Translations under genes and position numbers: made by a program
Source of the DNA: Candidatus Kapaibacterium sp.
Lineage (GTDB): Bacteria > Bacteroidota > Ignavibacteria > Kapaibacteriales > UBA961
Length of the DNA stretch: 20,696 bases
Assembly: GCA_023253875.1 (NCBI GenBank)
Contig: JALRFC010000008.1
Coordinates: 1 to 20,696, forward strand
Reading direction: 5' to 3'
In this document: piece by piece, positions 7,399 to 18,000 of the stretch
How the letters are laid out: each line of letters starts with the position of its first letter
Position numbering within the stretch: the first letter of the stretch is position 1
Notes under the pieces: generated by a model
Databases searched by the model: none
Seen by the model: the letters and a program-made list of their open reading frames with translations, nothing else
What the model was told of the DNA's origin: nothing

Positions 7399-7425
7399 AG
7401 CCCTGCTTGATGCAGGGCTTTTTTT
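7399..7425 (+). terminator. Strong intrinsic terminator of the T9SS/fibre operon
   Basis: An 8-bp perfect stem (AGCCCTGC / GCAGGGCT) with a TTGAT loop is followed by six or more T on the plus strand. It is placed 45 bp after the stop codon at 7354. It ends right at the stop codon of the convergent helicase-nuclease gene. On the minus strand no T run follows the stem, so it should act mainly on plus-strand transcripts. Confidence 0.9.
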
Positions 7426-10400
7426 ATATAATCACAGATTGTTTTGCTTTTGCAATATGCTGTTTTATATCATCTTGTATAGGAAGCAAATCACCAAGAT
7501 CGAGATGGATGGTTCTTGTCCATTCCTGTTCATCCATTGACTTCGCAATCATATTTGTGAAGATCAATCTTGTCGTATACACAAATTGACCCGGTTTCAA
7601 TAGTGAAAGTACATATGCATAATATCGCATTTGAAGTGTATAACGCTCTGTGAGTATATCAACTTGCTCTTGTGTGGAACATCCATTGGTCTTCCAATCC
7701 CAGATTTCCCATTCTCCACGTTCATTTTCACATAAGAGATCAAATATCACACAGAAAAAGTCTTCCTCAACCGGAATGGTAAGTGAATATTCAGTCTTGG
7801 CTTTCGAGATCCCCGCATGATTTCTTTGAATGAGATTGGAATATCCAATATCAAGACAAAGTCTATGCATTCTTTGTTTCACTTCTTCTTGTTCGACAGA
7901 ATGTGACAGATATTCTTGTGTGATTTGATTTATGATGGCTTCGAGCTGATCTTCATGCACGCCACCTTTATATATCCACTTGGAAATTTTCTCCAATGCC
8001 TGATGCATCATGATTCCGAATTGTGCGGATGTGATATCATCATGGGTTTCATCATTCACGAATCCAGCATGATGATCAATCTTGGATGAAGGAAATCCAT
8101 AAACATATTTCTTCCGAAATTCCTGTTCATCCGCATCCAAAAGAGTGAACTGTGATATTGAATACCATTCATCTTTATATTCTTGTCTGGGGTTTTCAAA
8201 TAAGAGCAGTGGAGATTTTTGTGAAGTTTCAACCTCCTCTTGCTTGATTTCTATTTCTTGGACACTTCTTCGAATATGAATAGGAACAGAAATGGTCATT
8301 GGAGTTGATTCACCTTGAAGCATAAGTTGAGTTTGAAATGCATATGTTCCTTCTTCCAAAGAGAGGAAGGATCTACATGCAGTTGAATATCTACTCAACA
8401 ATTGAATCATGCTCTTATCGGCAAAAGACTTTCCTTGTTTATATGAGCTTGAGATAAACACATGATCTTTCGCTCGTGTCAATGCAACATAGAGTAAGCG
8501 TTTCTTTTCCGACATCAATCTCGAAGTTCTTTCCATTCCGATTGCCAATGAAAGAAGGGATTGAACAGTTTCATGTGCCCCCGGAATGGTATATTCTTTG
8601 ATCAATGGAAGACCTATACCGAATTGATCGGATTCATATAATGGTGGCTGTGTACTTCTCTCTTTTGCATTGGTATCATAGAGAAAGACAATAGGAAATT
8701 CGAGTCCTTTTGATGCATGAATCGTCATGAGATTCACTGCATTTTCAGAATTGATGATTGGTGCTTCCGGTTCATCATCATATTCTGCAGATAATTCCAA
8801 TTCATCTACAAATGCATGTATATGTCTGAATCCTCTTTGCTCAAATTCTCTTGCAATTCCAATCAATTTATCGGCATTTGCAATCCATTGTTCTCCATCA
8901 TCCATTCTTCTAACAATCGTCCTCCAATGCGACGCCTCCAGAATGGAATGAATCAAAATGGGTAATGACATTGTTTGTGCTCGATCACAAAATCCCTTCA
9001 AAATACCATAAGCATAGTTCACTTCTTCTTTTGCATCATGCTCATGAATATAATGAGTCATGTTATTCCAAACACTTCCTTCACGATACTTCATCCTGAT
9101 CGCCAAAAGAGTATCATCACTGATACTGAAAAATGGCGAAATCAAGGTTGATGCAAGTGCCACATCATCATGTGGATTACTAAGAAATTGTAGATAATTT
9201 CTGATGTCAACAATCGCGGGTGATGTATAAAAGCCTTTATTTCCTGATGTGAAATATGGTATTCCCTCGGCTCTCAATGCGGCCATCAGGAGATTCATCA
9301 TCGTTCTGCGTTCATAGAGAACAGTGCAATCTTTATATAATGCCTTTCGAAGATATGGAACATCATTTCCTGCTTCGTCTTTTTTACTATCCCAGATCAT
9401 TCTATCCGAATTATGCACAATCCCTTTTATTGCAGAAGCAATCATGCTTGCTTCATCGGTCATTCCTTGTCCTTCATCATTTGGTATTTCATGAAGTAAG
9501 AATGTGATACTTCCTTTCTCTTCTGATTGCAATACATCATCAGAAATATTTCTTCCGGCAATCATTGATTCATAAGCAACTTCATAACCTTCTGCTTCGC
9601 TACCCATGAGCTGTGAAAACATATCATTCACGAATCCAATAATACCAGGCAATAGTCGAAAAGAAACACTGAGTGATAGCATTCCTTGCTGTTCATCGAC
9701 TGTGAGTTCTTCATCTCTATAAATCGTACCATTTAAAGTATTTGCTTGTTGAATATCCTTGGTTGCCATACCGAATACTCGCACGTCCGCTGAGCGAAAA
9801 CCATAAATACTTTGTTTTGGATCACCGACGATATAGAGATTCACCGCATGATCTTCCACTTCATCTTTCAAAGATCGCACGATTCTAGATGCCAATTCAT
9901 ATTGCATGGCATTGGTATCTTGAAATTCATCTATCATCAAAAACTTGATTGATGATCGAATCTTGGGTCCTGCCTCCGGATGTTCCAATAATTCCATAGC
10001 CAAAGTTTGAATATCACTAAACTCAAGTGTTCCTTCAGTTCTTTTTTGTGATTCAAACAATGTAGATGCATGCAATGCAATGTCAAGAAGAAGTCGAGAA
10101 AACTGTAATGCTTCTTTTTCTGCAAAGAGTATATCATTTCCATGCTTCATTCCCAGATTAGCAATCATAGAAAGTGCTTCAATCTGTTTCTTCAATGCAT
10201 TGTATTGACCATAATATTGTTCCAGCCAATCATCAATGGATTCATCAGAGTACTTTTTAAATCTCGATGAGGTTTCTCCTTTTTGGGTACTATATCTACT
10301 GAGTAATTCTTTGCTTGTGACCTCAAACGCTTGCAAGAACTGCACAGTATGTATATCAAAAGAACCAGTACATATATCTTTGCATTGCGTCCGCAATCCT

Positions 10401-11134
10401 TCCCAAGTACTTGACAAAGTAGATTCAATGAAATCACCAGATTGATACCCCGGTAATTGCACAACAGCATCAAGTATTGTTGACAAAGCAGGATATATTT
10501 CTACTCTGATGGAATTCCAAGCTGTATGAATGATATCCTCATCACTTGCTGACAAAATGCGAGTCAAGCCAGCAAGTGCCATATTCCCTTTCATGAGTAA
10601 ATATTCAATTGCCTTTGTAATTGTGGAATGATGATGAGCATGAAATAATGAGCGAATGAGATCTGCATGTTCATGATCTGCTTGTAAGAAATGAATCAAA
10701 GCATCTTCAATGCATTGTTTACGCATCAATACCGCTTTGCTTTTTGGAAGAGGTGAGATGATATGTGGAACATTTGCCTCGAGTGGAAATTCTCTGACTA
10801 ATTGACTACAAAAGGAATCAATAGTTGAGATTCTTGCGGAACTGATATGTTGCCGAATCCTAGACCACATGTGAACATCCGCTGAGCGCTCATTGTCAAT
10901 CGCATCTTGCAAACGTAATTCCACTGCATCCATCACTCTTTTCAACATTTCTGCAGCGGCTTTTCTTGTGAATGTGATTGCCACGATGGATGAAAGATCA
11001 ATCCCCGGATGATGTTCCAGAATATGAATGAATCGTTCAACCAATACTCTTGTTTTCCCGCTTCCTGCCCCGGCTGAAACGGATAAATGTCTATCAAAAG
11101 CTTTACCCAGAATTTGTTCTCTAGTTTCTTTCAT
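7424..11134 (-). CDS. AddA/RecB-like ATP-dependent helicase-nuclease (UvrD superfamily)
   Basis: This 1236-residue protein is a superfamily 1 helicase fused to a RecB-family nuclease, as in AddA. Such enzymes unwind and resect double-strand DNA ends for recombination repair and degrade foreign linear DNA. Visible helicase motifs are Walker A AGAGSGKT (21-28), IVAITFTRKAAAEM (motif Ia), DEFQDT (near 400), VGDPKQSIYGFRSADVRVF (near 435-455), the V motif TIHASKGLEFP (near 806) and VI LLYVALTRAKD (near 883). The C-terminal nuclease shows GIMMHQALE (near 1041), the Asp of VIFDLLCE (near 1130), DWKT (near 1146) and the trailing YTLQMRYYAY. The catalytic His, Asp, Asp and Lys are therefore present. 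In the segment before the first nuclease Asp the usual Gly is replaced. No AddB or RecC/RecD partner lies next to it here, so it may work with a distant gene. The start at 11134 has only a weak ribosome-binding site. AddA rather than RecB is favoured by length. Confidence 0.92.
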   Translation of the reverse strand: MKETREQILGKAFDRHLSVSAGAGSGKTRVLVERFIHILEHHPGIDLSSIVAITFTRKAAAEMLKRVMDAVELRLQDAIDNERSADVHMWSRIRQHISSARISTIDSFCSQLVREFPLEANVPHIISPLPKSKAVLMRKQCIEDALIHFLQADHEHADLIRSLFHAHHHSTITKAIEYLLMKGNMALAGLTRILSASDEDIIHTAWNSIRVEIYPALSTILDAVVQLPGYQSGDFIESTLSSTWEGLRTQCKDICTGSFDIHTVQFLQAFEVTSKELLSRYSTQKGETSSRFKKYSDESIDDWLEQYYGQYNALKKQIEALSMIANLGMKHGNDILFAEKEALQFSRLLLDIALHASTLFESQKRTEGTLEFSDIQTLAMELLEHPEAGPKIRSSIKFLMIDEFQDTNAMQYELASRIVRSLKDEVEDHAVNLYIVGDPKQSIYGFRSADVRVFGMATKDIQQANTLNGTIYRDEELTVDEQQGMLSLSVSFRLLPGIIGFVNDMFSQLMGSEAEGYEVAYESMIAGRNISDDVLQSEEKGSITFLLHEIPNDEGQGMTDEASMIASAIKGIVHNSDRMIWDSKKDEAGNDVPYLRKALYKDCTVLYERRTMMNLLMAALRAEGIPYFTSGNKGFYTSPAIVDIRNYLQFLSNPHDDVALASTLISPFFSISDDTLLAIRMKYREGSVWNNMTHYIHEHDAKEEVNYAYGILKGFCDRAQTMSLPILIHSILEASHWRTIVRRMDDGEQWIANADKLIGIAREFEQRGFRHIHAFVDELELSAEYDDEPEAPIINSENAVNLMTIHASKGLEFPIVFLYDTNAKERSTQPPLYESDQFGIGLPLIKEYTIPGAHETVQSLLSLAIGMERTSRLMSEKKRLLYVALTRAKDHVFISSSYKQGKSFADKSMIQLLSRYSTACRSFLSLEEGTYAFQTQLMLQGESTPMTISVPIHIRRSVQEIEIKQEEVETSQKSPLLLFENPRQEYKDEWYSISQFTLLDADEQEFRKKYVYGFPSSKIDHHAGFVNDETHDDITSAQFGIMMHQALEKISKWIYKGGVHEDQLEAIINQITQEYLSHSVEQEEVKQRMHRLCLDIGYSNLIQRNHAGISKAKTEYSLTIPVEEDFFCVIFDLLCENERGEWEIWDWKTNGCSTQEQVDILTERYTLQMRYYAYVLSLLKPGQFVYTTRLIFTNMIAKSMDEQEWTRTIHLDLGDLLPIQDDIKQHIAKAKQSVII

Positions 11135-11155
11135 ATGTTCTACTTATGAACAGAT

Positions 11156-11189
11156 AAAAAAACCCGACGGTGAGATTCACAGTCGGGTT
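11156..11189 (-). terminator. Strong intrinsic terminator after the FKBP gene
   Basis: On the minus strand AACCCGAC pairs with GTCGGGTT. Inside, a second stem GTGA/TCAC with a three-base loop continues after one mismatch, and seven T follow. The hairpin begins 21 nt after the FKBP stop codon and lies between the FKBP and helicase-nuclease genes, so these are probably separate transcripts or are partly uncoupled. Confidence 0.92.
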
Positions 11190-11210
11190 ATACAAAATCA
11201 CGATATCATA

Positions 11211-11921
11211 TTATTTTACGATATCAAGCAATTCCACTTCGAATACCAATGTTTCATTTGGTCCGATTGCATTTCCTGCACCGCGATCACCATAAGCGAG
11301 TTCGGAAGGAATATAAAATTTATACTTTGCACCTTTGCTCATGAGCTGAACACCTTCAGTCCAACCTTTGATCACACCATTGAGTGGGAATTCAACCGGC
11401 TCACCACGATCTACTGAAGAGTCGAATGTTGTGCCATCGATGAGCTTTCCGGTATAATGTACTTTCACAGTTGAAGATGCTGTTGGCTTCGGACCTGTTC
11501 CTTCGCTGATGATAGAATACTGAAGACCACTTGCAGTAGTTATAACACCGGGTTTGTTTTTATTATCAGCAAGGAATTTTTCACCTTTTGATTTATTCTC
11601 ACCACCTTTCTTGGCTGCTTCTTCTTGAGCTTTTGCCATGATTTCTTGTTGGAATTGAGTCAAAACATCGCCCATTTCTTTTTCGGTGAGTTGTGTTTTT
11701 GCGCCTGTATATGCATCAAGCAAGCCTTTTACCAAAATGTCGGTTTGGATTTCGACTTTTTGATCTTTCAAGTTTTTACCGATGCTCACACCGATACTAT
11801 AACTTGCTTTGTCTTGCTGGTTCTTGAGTTCCATCGGTGCTCCTTTTTCGGATGATTGTGAACATGCCTGAACGGAGAAAAGTCCGAAGCATGCCATTGC
11901 AATGATTGCTGAACGGATCAT
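11211..11921 (-). CDS. FKBP-type peptidyl-prolyl cis-trans isomerase lipoprotein (Mip/FkpA-like)
   Basis: The enzyme isomerises prolyl bonds and helps fold extracytoplasmic proteins. The 236-residue product starts with an export signal ending in FSVQAC. Cys20 is a probable lipidation site, although Gln at -2 is not the usual lipobox residue. Residues about 34-105 are the helical dimerisation module of Mip/FkpA proteins (ASYSIGVSIGKNLKDQ, then a lysine/glutamate-rich helix). Residues about 125-236 are the FKBP domain: GLQYSIISEGTGPKP, VKVHYTGKLIDGTTFDSS, the substrate-pocket segment VIKGWTEGVQLM, and YIPSELAYGDRGAGNAIGPN followed by LVFEVELLDI. The active-site Tyr, Asp, Phe, Val-Ile, Trp and Tyr pattern is complete. 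AAGGATATTTC before the ATG is a good ribosome-binding site. A strong terminator closes the gene. Confidence 0.95.
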   Translation of the reverse strand: MIRSAIIAMACFGLFSVQACSQSSEKGAPMELKNQQDKASYSIGVSIGKNLKDQKVEIQTDILVKGLLDAYTGAKTQLTEKEMGDVLTQFQQEIMAKAQEEAAKKGGENKSKGEKFLADNKNKPGVITTASGLQYSIISEGTGPKPTASSTVKVHYTGKLIDGTTFDSSVDRGEPVEFPLNGVIKGWTEGVQLMSKGAKYKFYIPSELAYGDRGAGNAIGPNETLVFEVELLDIVK

Positions 11922-11996
11922 GAAATATCCTTATTGAAAAATAATTGATGAAATAAGTGCCACGAAGATAATGATTTATGAGGAAATGCTTGCTTT

Positions 11997-12710
11997 TCAT
12001 TCAGACAAAGCAATGGATTCCCAATCTGTAAACGGTGATAAATAGAGAGTTTCGCCATGAGTTGCATATCCCGGAATGGGAGTCATCAATGCCCTACCCT
12101 TTTTTCTCAATTCGAGGAACATCTTGAAATCATTTGGGCAATGTCCCTTATTCGTCCATTTTCTCAAAATCTTGATATCATCTTTCAGTGTTTTCACCTT
12201 GGATGCAAAGGTCATTGTAGTGCTATTGGTGATCTTCCAATGTGATGAACCTATGCAATAGATTTTCGTAGGTTCTCCTCCATCATTATCCACAAATGGA
12301 TTACCACCCAAAGCAGGCGCTCGATATTTGTCGGGATGATCATAGAGACTGCAATAAGATGCACCATGATTCAATATCTCTTGAATGAGATGAGATGAAT
12401 TTGGTCGATGCAGATAATCATTCTCAAGATGATAGACGATATCATCATCGGCAAAAGTCAATGCCAGATCAAGACCCAGATTGAATGTTCCCGCACCATG
12501 TCCGACAGATACACGGGAAATGCGATTAGGCTCCACATATCGACATATCATCGCATATGTTTCTTCGGAAACATTATCGGCTATCACATGAAATTCCGCA
12601 TCCTGAAATACCATAATAGCATTTCTCAGACAATGCTCATTGGTGATATATGCGGGTTTCACTTTGGAATACCCCGCATCGGAAATGCGATAGATGATAT
12701 GAAGATTCAT
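11997..12710 (-). CDS. Probable glycosyltransferase (GT-A/GT2-like)
   Basis: The start at ATG 12708-12710 gives 237 residues beginning MNLHIIYRISD, the first strand of the nucleotide-sugar fold. It has CAGG close upstream. An ATG at 12756-12758 would add 16 residues and sits 3 bp after the czcB stop, so it cannot be excluded. An N-terminal alpha/beta part (to about residue 90) contains CLRNAIMVF and AEFHVIADN, as in GT2-type enzymes. The acidic segment ADDDIVYHLENDYLHRP (88-103) is in the place of the metal-binding DxD region, with Asp98 the likely metal ligand. The second half has conserved-looking HGASYCSLYDHPDKYRAP and a terminal GYATHGETLYLSPFTDW. It would transfer a sugar from a nucleotide donor in the cytoplasm. 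The acceptor is unknown. Position behind the metal-pump genes suggests co-transcription, not a shared function. Confidence 0.7.
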   Translation of the reverse strand: MNLHIIYRISDAGYSKVKPAYITNEHCLRNAIMVFQDAEFHVIADNVSEETYAMICRYVEPNRISRVSVGHGAGTFNLGLDLALTFADDDIVYHLENDYLHRPNSSHLIQEILNHGASYCSLYDHPDKYRAPALGGNPFVDNDGGEPTKIYCIGSSHWKITNSTTMTFASKVKTLKDDIKILRKWTNKGHCPNDFKMFLELRKKGRALMTPIPGYATHGETLYLSPFTDWESIALSE

Positions 12711-12761
12711 AAGCCTGAATGTATGAAATATGATGTGCAAAGATACGATAGAATTCATCCA

Positions 12762-13886
12762 TCATTCAATATTCTTGATTGCCATGAGCAGTGAATAGGC
12801 GCCATCAATGGCAATTTGAGCATGTGACAGTGCCTCTCCATCGAGTATTTCCACCATACCATGTTCTCGTACACCGATCTTTACTTCATGCATCCGAAAA
12901 CTATTATTCCCGGACTTGAGAAACATATAGTGTTTGCCTTCAAACTCTGCCACTGCTTCATCCTGTATTGCGATTGTTTTGTGTTTTGACAATTCTATGT
13001 CGGCATTCATAAACATACCCGGAACAAGAGATGAATCATACGTTTTGAAATGACAATGAACTTCAGCTGTTCCATCTTCATGTATGGAATTACTGATGAG
13101 AATGATATCACATTCATGTTTTTGATCAGGTTTGCTATTGAGATATGCCTGTAATGTTTGGCCTATGGAGAGATTCAAAAGATCTTTTTCAAAAACGTTC
13201 AAAGCAAGATGTATGTCACTTGGATCAACCATTTCAAAAAGAATATCGGCTGGATTCACATAGCGTCCGACATTCACCATAACTTTTGTGACAAATCCTG
13301 TAAATGGTGCCGGTATAGAAATAGATCTTGAAATCGTATGTTCATTCACATTCTGCGGATTGATATATATCAAGCGTAATTTCTGCGCTAGTGAATTCTG
13401 AATTACTTGTAACGTTTGATACTCCGCTCTGGCTTTTTCTAGCGTTTTATCACTTCCTGCCTTTGCTTCCATCAACCCTTTTTGTCTATTATACTCAGAT
13501 TCTGCCTGTAACAATTTTGCCTTCGTCGTGAGATAGTCTTCCTGCAATTGAATATATGCCTGATCTTCCAGGACAGCGATTGATTCACCCTTTCGGATTT
13601 TCTTGCCGGGCATCACTTTTATAGATCGTATGATGCCACCCATTGGTACAGTGATGGATGCAAGATTTTGGGGAGGCACATCAATTCTCCCATGAACATG
13701 AAGAGTACCTGAAAGTACCGTGTCCACGACAGTTCCAATTGTTATTCCGGCCAATTTCATTTGTTCAGTAGTGAGTTGAATCTCATCTCCTTTCACAATT
13801 GGTGCTGAGTCCACTTGTTTCTCAGATGAAGAATTGCATCCCGTAAGAATGAGTATTGAGGATATTATGAGAGATATGTATTTCAT
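12762..13886 (-). CDS. czcB: RND efflux periplasmic adaptor lipoprotein (CzcB/HlyD family)
   Basis: This is the membrane-fusion subunit that links the inner-membrane pump to the outer-membrane channel. The 374-residue product is a lipoprotein: the signal peptide ends in the lipobox LTGC, with Cys17 as the lipidation site. Domains run in the usual order: a membrane-proximal strand (IDVPPQNLASITVPMGGIIR), the lipoyl/biotinyl half (IKVMPGKKIRKGESIAVLED), a helical hairpin from about residues 115-170, the second lipoyl half (ISIPAPFTGFVTKVMVNVGRYV), and a beta-barrel (VFEKDLLNLSIGQTLQA; LVPGMFMNADIEL). No His-rich N-terminal metal domain is seen. The start overlaps the stop of the TolC-type gene by four bases (ATGA). 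It is the third pump gene in transcription order. Confidence 0.92.
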   Translation of the reverse strand: MKYISLIISSILILTGCNSSSEKQVDSAPIVKGDEIQLTTEQMKLAGITIGTVVDTVLSGTLHVHGRIDVPPQNLASITVPMGGIIRSIKVMPGKKIRKGESIAVLEDQAYIQLQEDYLTTKAKLLQAESEYNRQKGLMEAKAGSDKTLEKARAEYQTLQVIQNSLAQKLRLIYINPQNVNEHTISRSISIPAPFTGFVTKVMVNVGRYVNPADILFEMVDPSDIHLALNVFEKDLLNLSIGQTLQAYLNSKPDQKHECDIILISNSIHEDGTAEVHCHFKTYDSSLVPGMFMNADIELSKHKTIAIQDEAVAEFEGKHYMFLKSGNNSFRMHEVKIGVREHGMVEILDGEALSHAQIAIDGAYSLLMAIKNIE

Positions 13887-15097
13887 TGTTGTTGAAGATA
13901 AATGATTGTATTTGTTAACTCATGATATGTTTGCAATAACTGCAAATACTGTATTTGGATGGTCATGGTTTGTTGCATGGACATCGTCCATTCGAGATAT
14001 GTGATTTCACCGGAAATATATTGCGCATTAGCGGCATTTCTCACTCTTTCAATGATCGGTACTTGATTTTGTTTCCAAGAATGAATCATACTCAATACTG
14101 AGTCTCTGCGTACGATTGCCGATTGCAATTCAGCATATACCGATTTTAGTTGAAATTGATACTCTGCTTCTGTGATCTTCACTGCAGTTTCAGATGCTTC
14201 AATTTTTGCAGTTTGTGCTCCAAAAGGATGCGGTATACCAATGCCAATGGATAATGAATTGAATCTTCGGGAAGCAGGATATAATACATCATCGGCACCA
14301 ACTCCTTGTATGCTATGATTTGAAATACCGATGAGTAGATCAGGGAGAAATCGTGACTGTTCCAATGCATATTGTGCTTTTGCAATTTCAATGGACTGCC
14401 TTCCTTGCCGAAGTAGAGGATGATTTGTAATGTCATTGATAATCAATGATGTATTGATGTCCTCCAATTCTGCGGAAGCAGGCATATATGAATCGATGGT
14501 ATTGAGTAATAGGTGAAACTGGACTTCATACACATGCAGTGCATTACGTAATTCTTGCAATTGCATGTGGATGGAACCCTTTTCAATTTCATGAAATGAA
14601 TTCTCGAGAATATTGCTTTCTCCTTTTTCAAGTCGTACTCTTGATATCCGTACATATTCCGAATAGATACTATCAGCTTCCAATAAAATCCGTTCTTTTC
14701 TTTTCAGGATAAGAATCGTATAAAACACATCCGATACTGTCTTCTTTACTTGTGCAATGGATACATCCTTGGATACAATCGAAGCATTCCATTCTTCAGT
14801 CAAGAGTGATTGTTGCTTAGAATAAACCGTTGGAAATTGATAGCGCTGAGACAAACTCAATTTTGTATCAGTATACACACTATTGATTTGACCATAATCA
14901 AAAGACAAGACAGCTTGTTCAATTGTATAACCTGATTTTCGTAGTATTTCTCTATAGTCAATAAGTAATCGTTGATTATTCACTGCATGATTATGTGCAA
15001 TCGCGCTATCTATTGCATGTTTGAGTGAAATCTCTGATGCATTGATAGTGAATATGAACGATAGACTCAGTAACACTAGCAATAAGTATTTTTTCAT
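13883..15097 (-). CDS. czcC: TolC-family outer-membrane efflux protein (CzcC-like)
   Basis: This forms the outer-membrane and periplasmic tunnel of the tripartite pump. The 404-residue product starts with a signal peptide (MKKYLLLVLLSLSFIFTINA) and then the typical opening SLKHAIDSAIAHNHAVNNQR. Two long helical repeats with heptad character follow (about 110-200 and 290-380), plus the strand regions of the barrel (SVYTDTKLSLSQRYQFP and FNSLSIGIGIPHPFGAQ). Length is at the short end for the family (CzcC is about 420), with both repeats present. It starts with a 1-bp overlap of the pump stop codon (TAATG) and its stop overlaps the adaptor start, so three pump genes are translationally coupled. 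Confidence 0.9.
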   Translation of the reverse strand: MKKYLLLVLLSLSFIFTINASEISLKHAIDSAIAHNHAVNNQRLLIDYREILRKSGYTIEQAVLSFDYGQINSVYTDTKLSLSQRYQFPTVYSKQQSLLTEEWNASIVSKDVSIAQVKKTVSDVFYTILILKRKERILLEADSIYSEYVRISRVRLEKGESNILENSFHEIEKGSIHMQLQELRNALHVYEVQFHLLLNTIDSYMPASAELEDINTSLIINDITNHPLLRQGRQSIEIAKAQYALEQSRFLPDLLIGISNHSIQGVGADDVLYPASRRFNSLSIGIGIPHPFGAQTAKIEASETAVKITEAEYQFQLKSVYAELQSAIVRRDSVLSMIHSWKQNQVPIIERVRNAANAQYISGEITYLEWTMSMQQTMTIQIQYLQLLQTYHELTNTIIYLQQQ

Positions 15098-18000
15098 TAT
15101 TGTTGTCCTCTACCTAGTGAAAGGGCATATCGTATTTCATTCTTCCAACTTCCTGTTGACTCAAAAAGGATATATACCATTGGCAGTACGAATAATGTCA
15201 AGAGTGTTGCCGAGAATAAACCACCTATCACAACAGTTGCCAGGGGTCTTTGTACTTCCGCACCTGATCCATTGCTAAGTGCCATTGGCAAAAATCCGAG
15301 TGAGGCCACGCATGCGGTCATAAGCACCGGTCTTAATCGTATCTTCGTTCCCATCAATACGATACGCATCACATTCTTCATTCCTGATTCTTTCAATCGC
15401 ACAAATTCTGCCACGAGAACGATTCCATTTAATACAGCAACACCAAATAATGCGATAAATCCAATTCCTGCACTGATACTGAATGGCATTCCTCTCAAAG
15501 CAAGAAAAAGTACACCACCGATAGCAGAAAGCGGGATTGCTGAATAAATGAGCAAACTGAGTTTGACCGATGAAAAGGAGAAATACAAGAGAATGAAAAT
15601 CAATATCAATGCGATTGGAACAGCAATTGCAAGTCTTGCTTTTGCATCATTCAGATTTTCAAAAGCACCTCCATAGGTGATAGAATAACCCGGTACAAAA
15701 CGTATGTCTGTATCTACTTTTTTCTGCAATTCTTCCACGATGCTTTGGACATCTCTACCACGAACATTGAATCCAATCACAATTCTTCGTTTTGTATTTT
15801 CACGCTGAATTTGATTAGGTCCATTGATAGATTCTATCCTCGCAAGTTGATGCAATGGAATCTGATTCCCATTTCCTAGCGGTATGAGGAGATTGAGTAT
15901 ATCATCCATACTCTTTCGTTCGGGCTTATGCATTCTAATCACAAGGTCAAAGCGTTTTTCACCTTCATATACAGTTCCAGCGGTATATCCTGCAAAAGCA
16001 GAATTGATGATCATATTCACTTGTGCAATCGTTAATCCATATTGAGCAATGATATCTCGATTATAATTGATGATGATTTGTGGCATGCCATTTACCGGTT
16101 CAATGAAGAGGTCGGTGGCTCCTTCTATCGTTCCAATAATACCTCCAAGTTGTTTCGCATAGCGCTCAAGAGTATCCAAATGCTCCCCGAATATTTTGCA
16201 TACGACATCTTGTCTGGCACCGGTCATCAGCTCATTGAATCTCATTTGAACCGGATATTGAAATCCAAATGTAACTCCGGGTAATTGTTTCAAAGCATTG
16301 CTCATCTTTTCAGCCATCTCCGGAAATGTCGAGGCAGATGTCCATTCTTTTTTGTCTTTCATGATAATCATCAAATCAGCCGCTTCTATTGGCATTGGAT
16401 CATTTGGTATTTCACCCGATCCAATTTTTGTCACAATTTTTTCAATATCAGGAAATTGTTGTTTGATGATTCTTGCAGCTTTTTGTGTGTATTCTATCGA
16501 AGCAGAAACATTACTTCCGGTAAGCAATCTGGTTTCCACTGCAAAGTCTCCTTCTTCCAAAGCAGGGATGAATTCGCCGCCCATTGAAAACAATGTGATG
16601 ATGGACACTACAAACATACCAATCACAAGGGTCAGTATTTTTCTTGGCATCTTTAATAGTATTGCAAGATAGCGTTGATAAACTCTTTCAATCTTTCCCA
16701 TGATGATATCAGATCTTGATGGTGCATCTGCTATTTGCTTATTTATGAGTAGAGAACTCATCATGGGAATATAGGTGAGCGAAAGCAAAAATGCGCCAAG
16801 CAATGCGAATGCAACTGTCTGTGCCATAGGAGTAAACATCTTGCCCTCGATTCCTTGTAAGGACAAAATCGGTACATACACAATCAGTATGATGAATTGA
16901 CCAAATACCGCACTATTCATCATCTTTTTTGCGGATATTCCCACTTGCTCATCCATTTCTTTTTGGGTAATCCTCAGTCCTCTAAACCTTTTTCCATGCG
17001 ATAATTGATGCATGACTGCTTCTACGATGATGACGGCGCCATCAACGATTAAACCAAAATCCAATGCTCCCAGACTCATGAGATTTCCGCTGACACCGAA
17101 GAGATTCATCATGATGATGGCAAAGAGCATCGAAAGTGGAATCATGGAAGCTACGAGAAATCCCGCACGGAAATTTCCCAGAAAAAGAACGAGGATAAAG
17201 ATCACAATCAATGCGCCTTCCAGGAGATTCGTGCTTACCGTGCTGATAGCATTATTCACCATTTTTGTTCTATCCAAAAACGGTTCAATGATCACACCTT
17301 CGGGTAAAGTCTTTTGAATCTGTTCTATTTCGTATTTTATATTATTGATGACTTCGCTGCTATTTCCCCCTTTGATCATCATCACGACAGCACCGGCAAC
17401 TTCTCCTTCATCATTATAGCACATTGCGCCATAGCGAATTGCATGTCCCATGGAAACTGTTGCCACATCACGAAGTAATATCGGAATGCCTTCACTTGTG
17501 TTTTTGATCACAACATTTTCAATATCATCCACTGATCCAATTAATCCTTCACTCCGGATGAAGAGCAGAGTCGGACCTTTCTCAATATATGCTCCACCTG
17601 TATTTTGATTATTCTGTTCGAGTGCGGTAAATACATCATCAATCCCAAGATTCAAAGCATGCAATTGAGATGGATTGATGGAGATTTCATATTGTTTGAC
17701 TTTCCCGCCGAATGAACTAACTTCAGCCACACCCTGAACGCCAAGTAATTGTCTTCTCACATACCAGTCTTGAATTGTTCGAAGTTCTGTCACATCGTAC
17801 TTCTTTTCATAACCCTTTTTTGCTCTTACCACATATTGATAAATTTCACCAAGTCCGGTAGTAATCGGACCCATCTCCGGCATACCGATTCCCTTAGGAA
17901 TGATGTCTTTTACTTTCTGCAAGCGCTCACTTACTTGTTGTCTTGCCCAATAAATATCTGTGTTATCATCGAAAACAATAGTGACAAGTGATAGTCCGAA

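Noticed and set aside
12711..12758. Longer start for the glycosyltransferase gene (16 extra residues)
   Set aside because: The extension before MNLHIIYRIS has no fold-related feature and the shorter start agrees with the first strand of the fold. It stays possible because it is close behind the czcB stop.
16285..16672. Plus-strand ORFs of 100-124 codons within the pump gene
   Set aside because: They are antisense frames of the strongly supported CzcA gene, with odd Phe/Ser or Ile/Ala composition typical of shadow frames.
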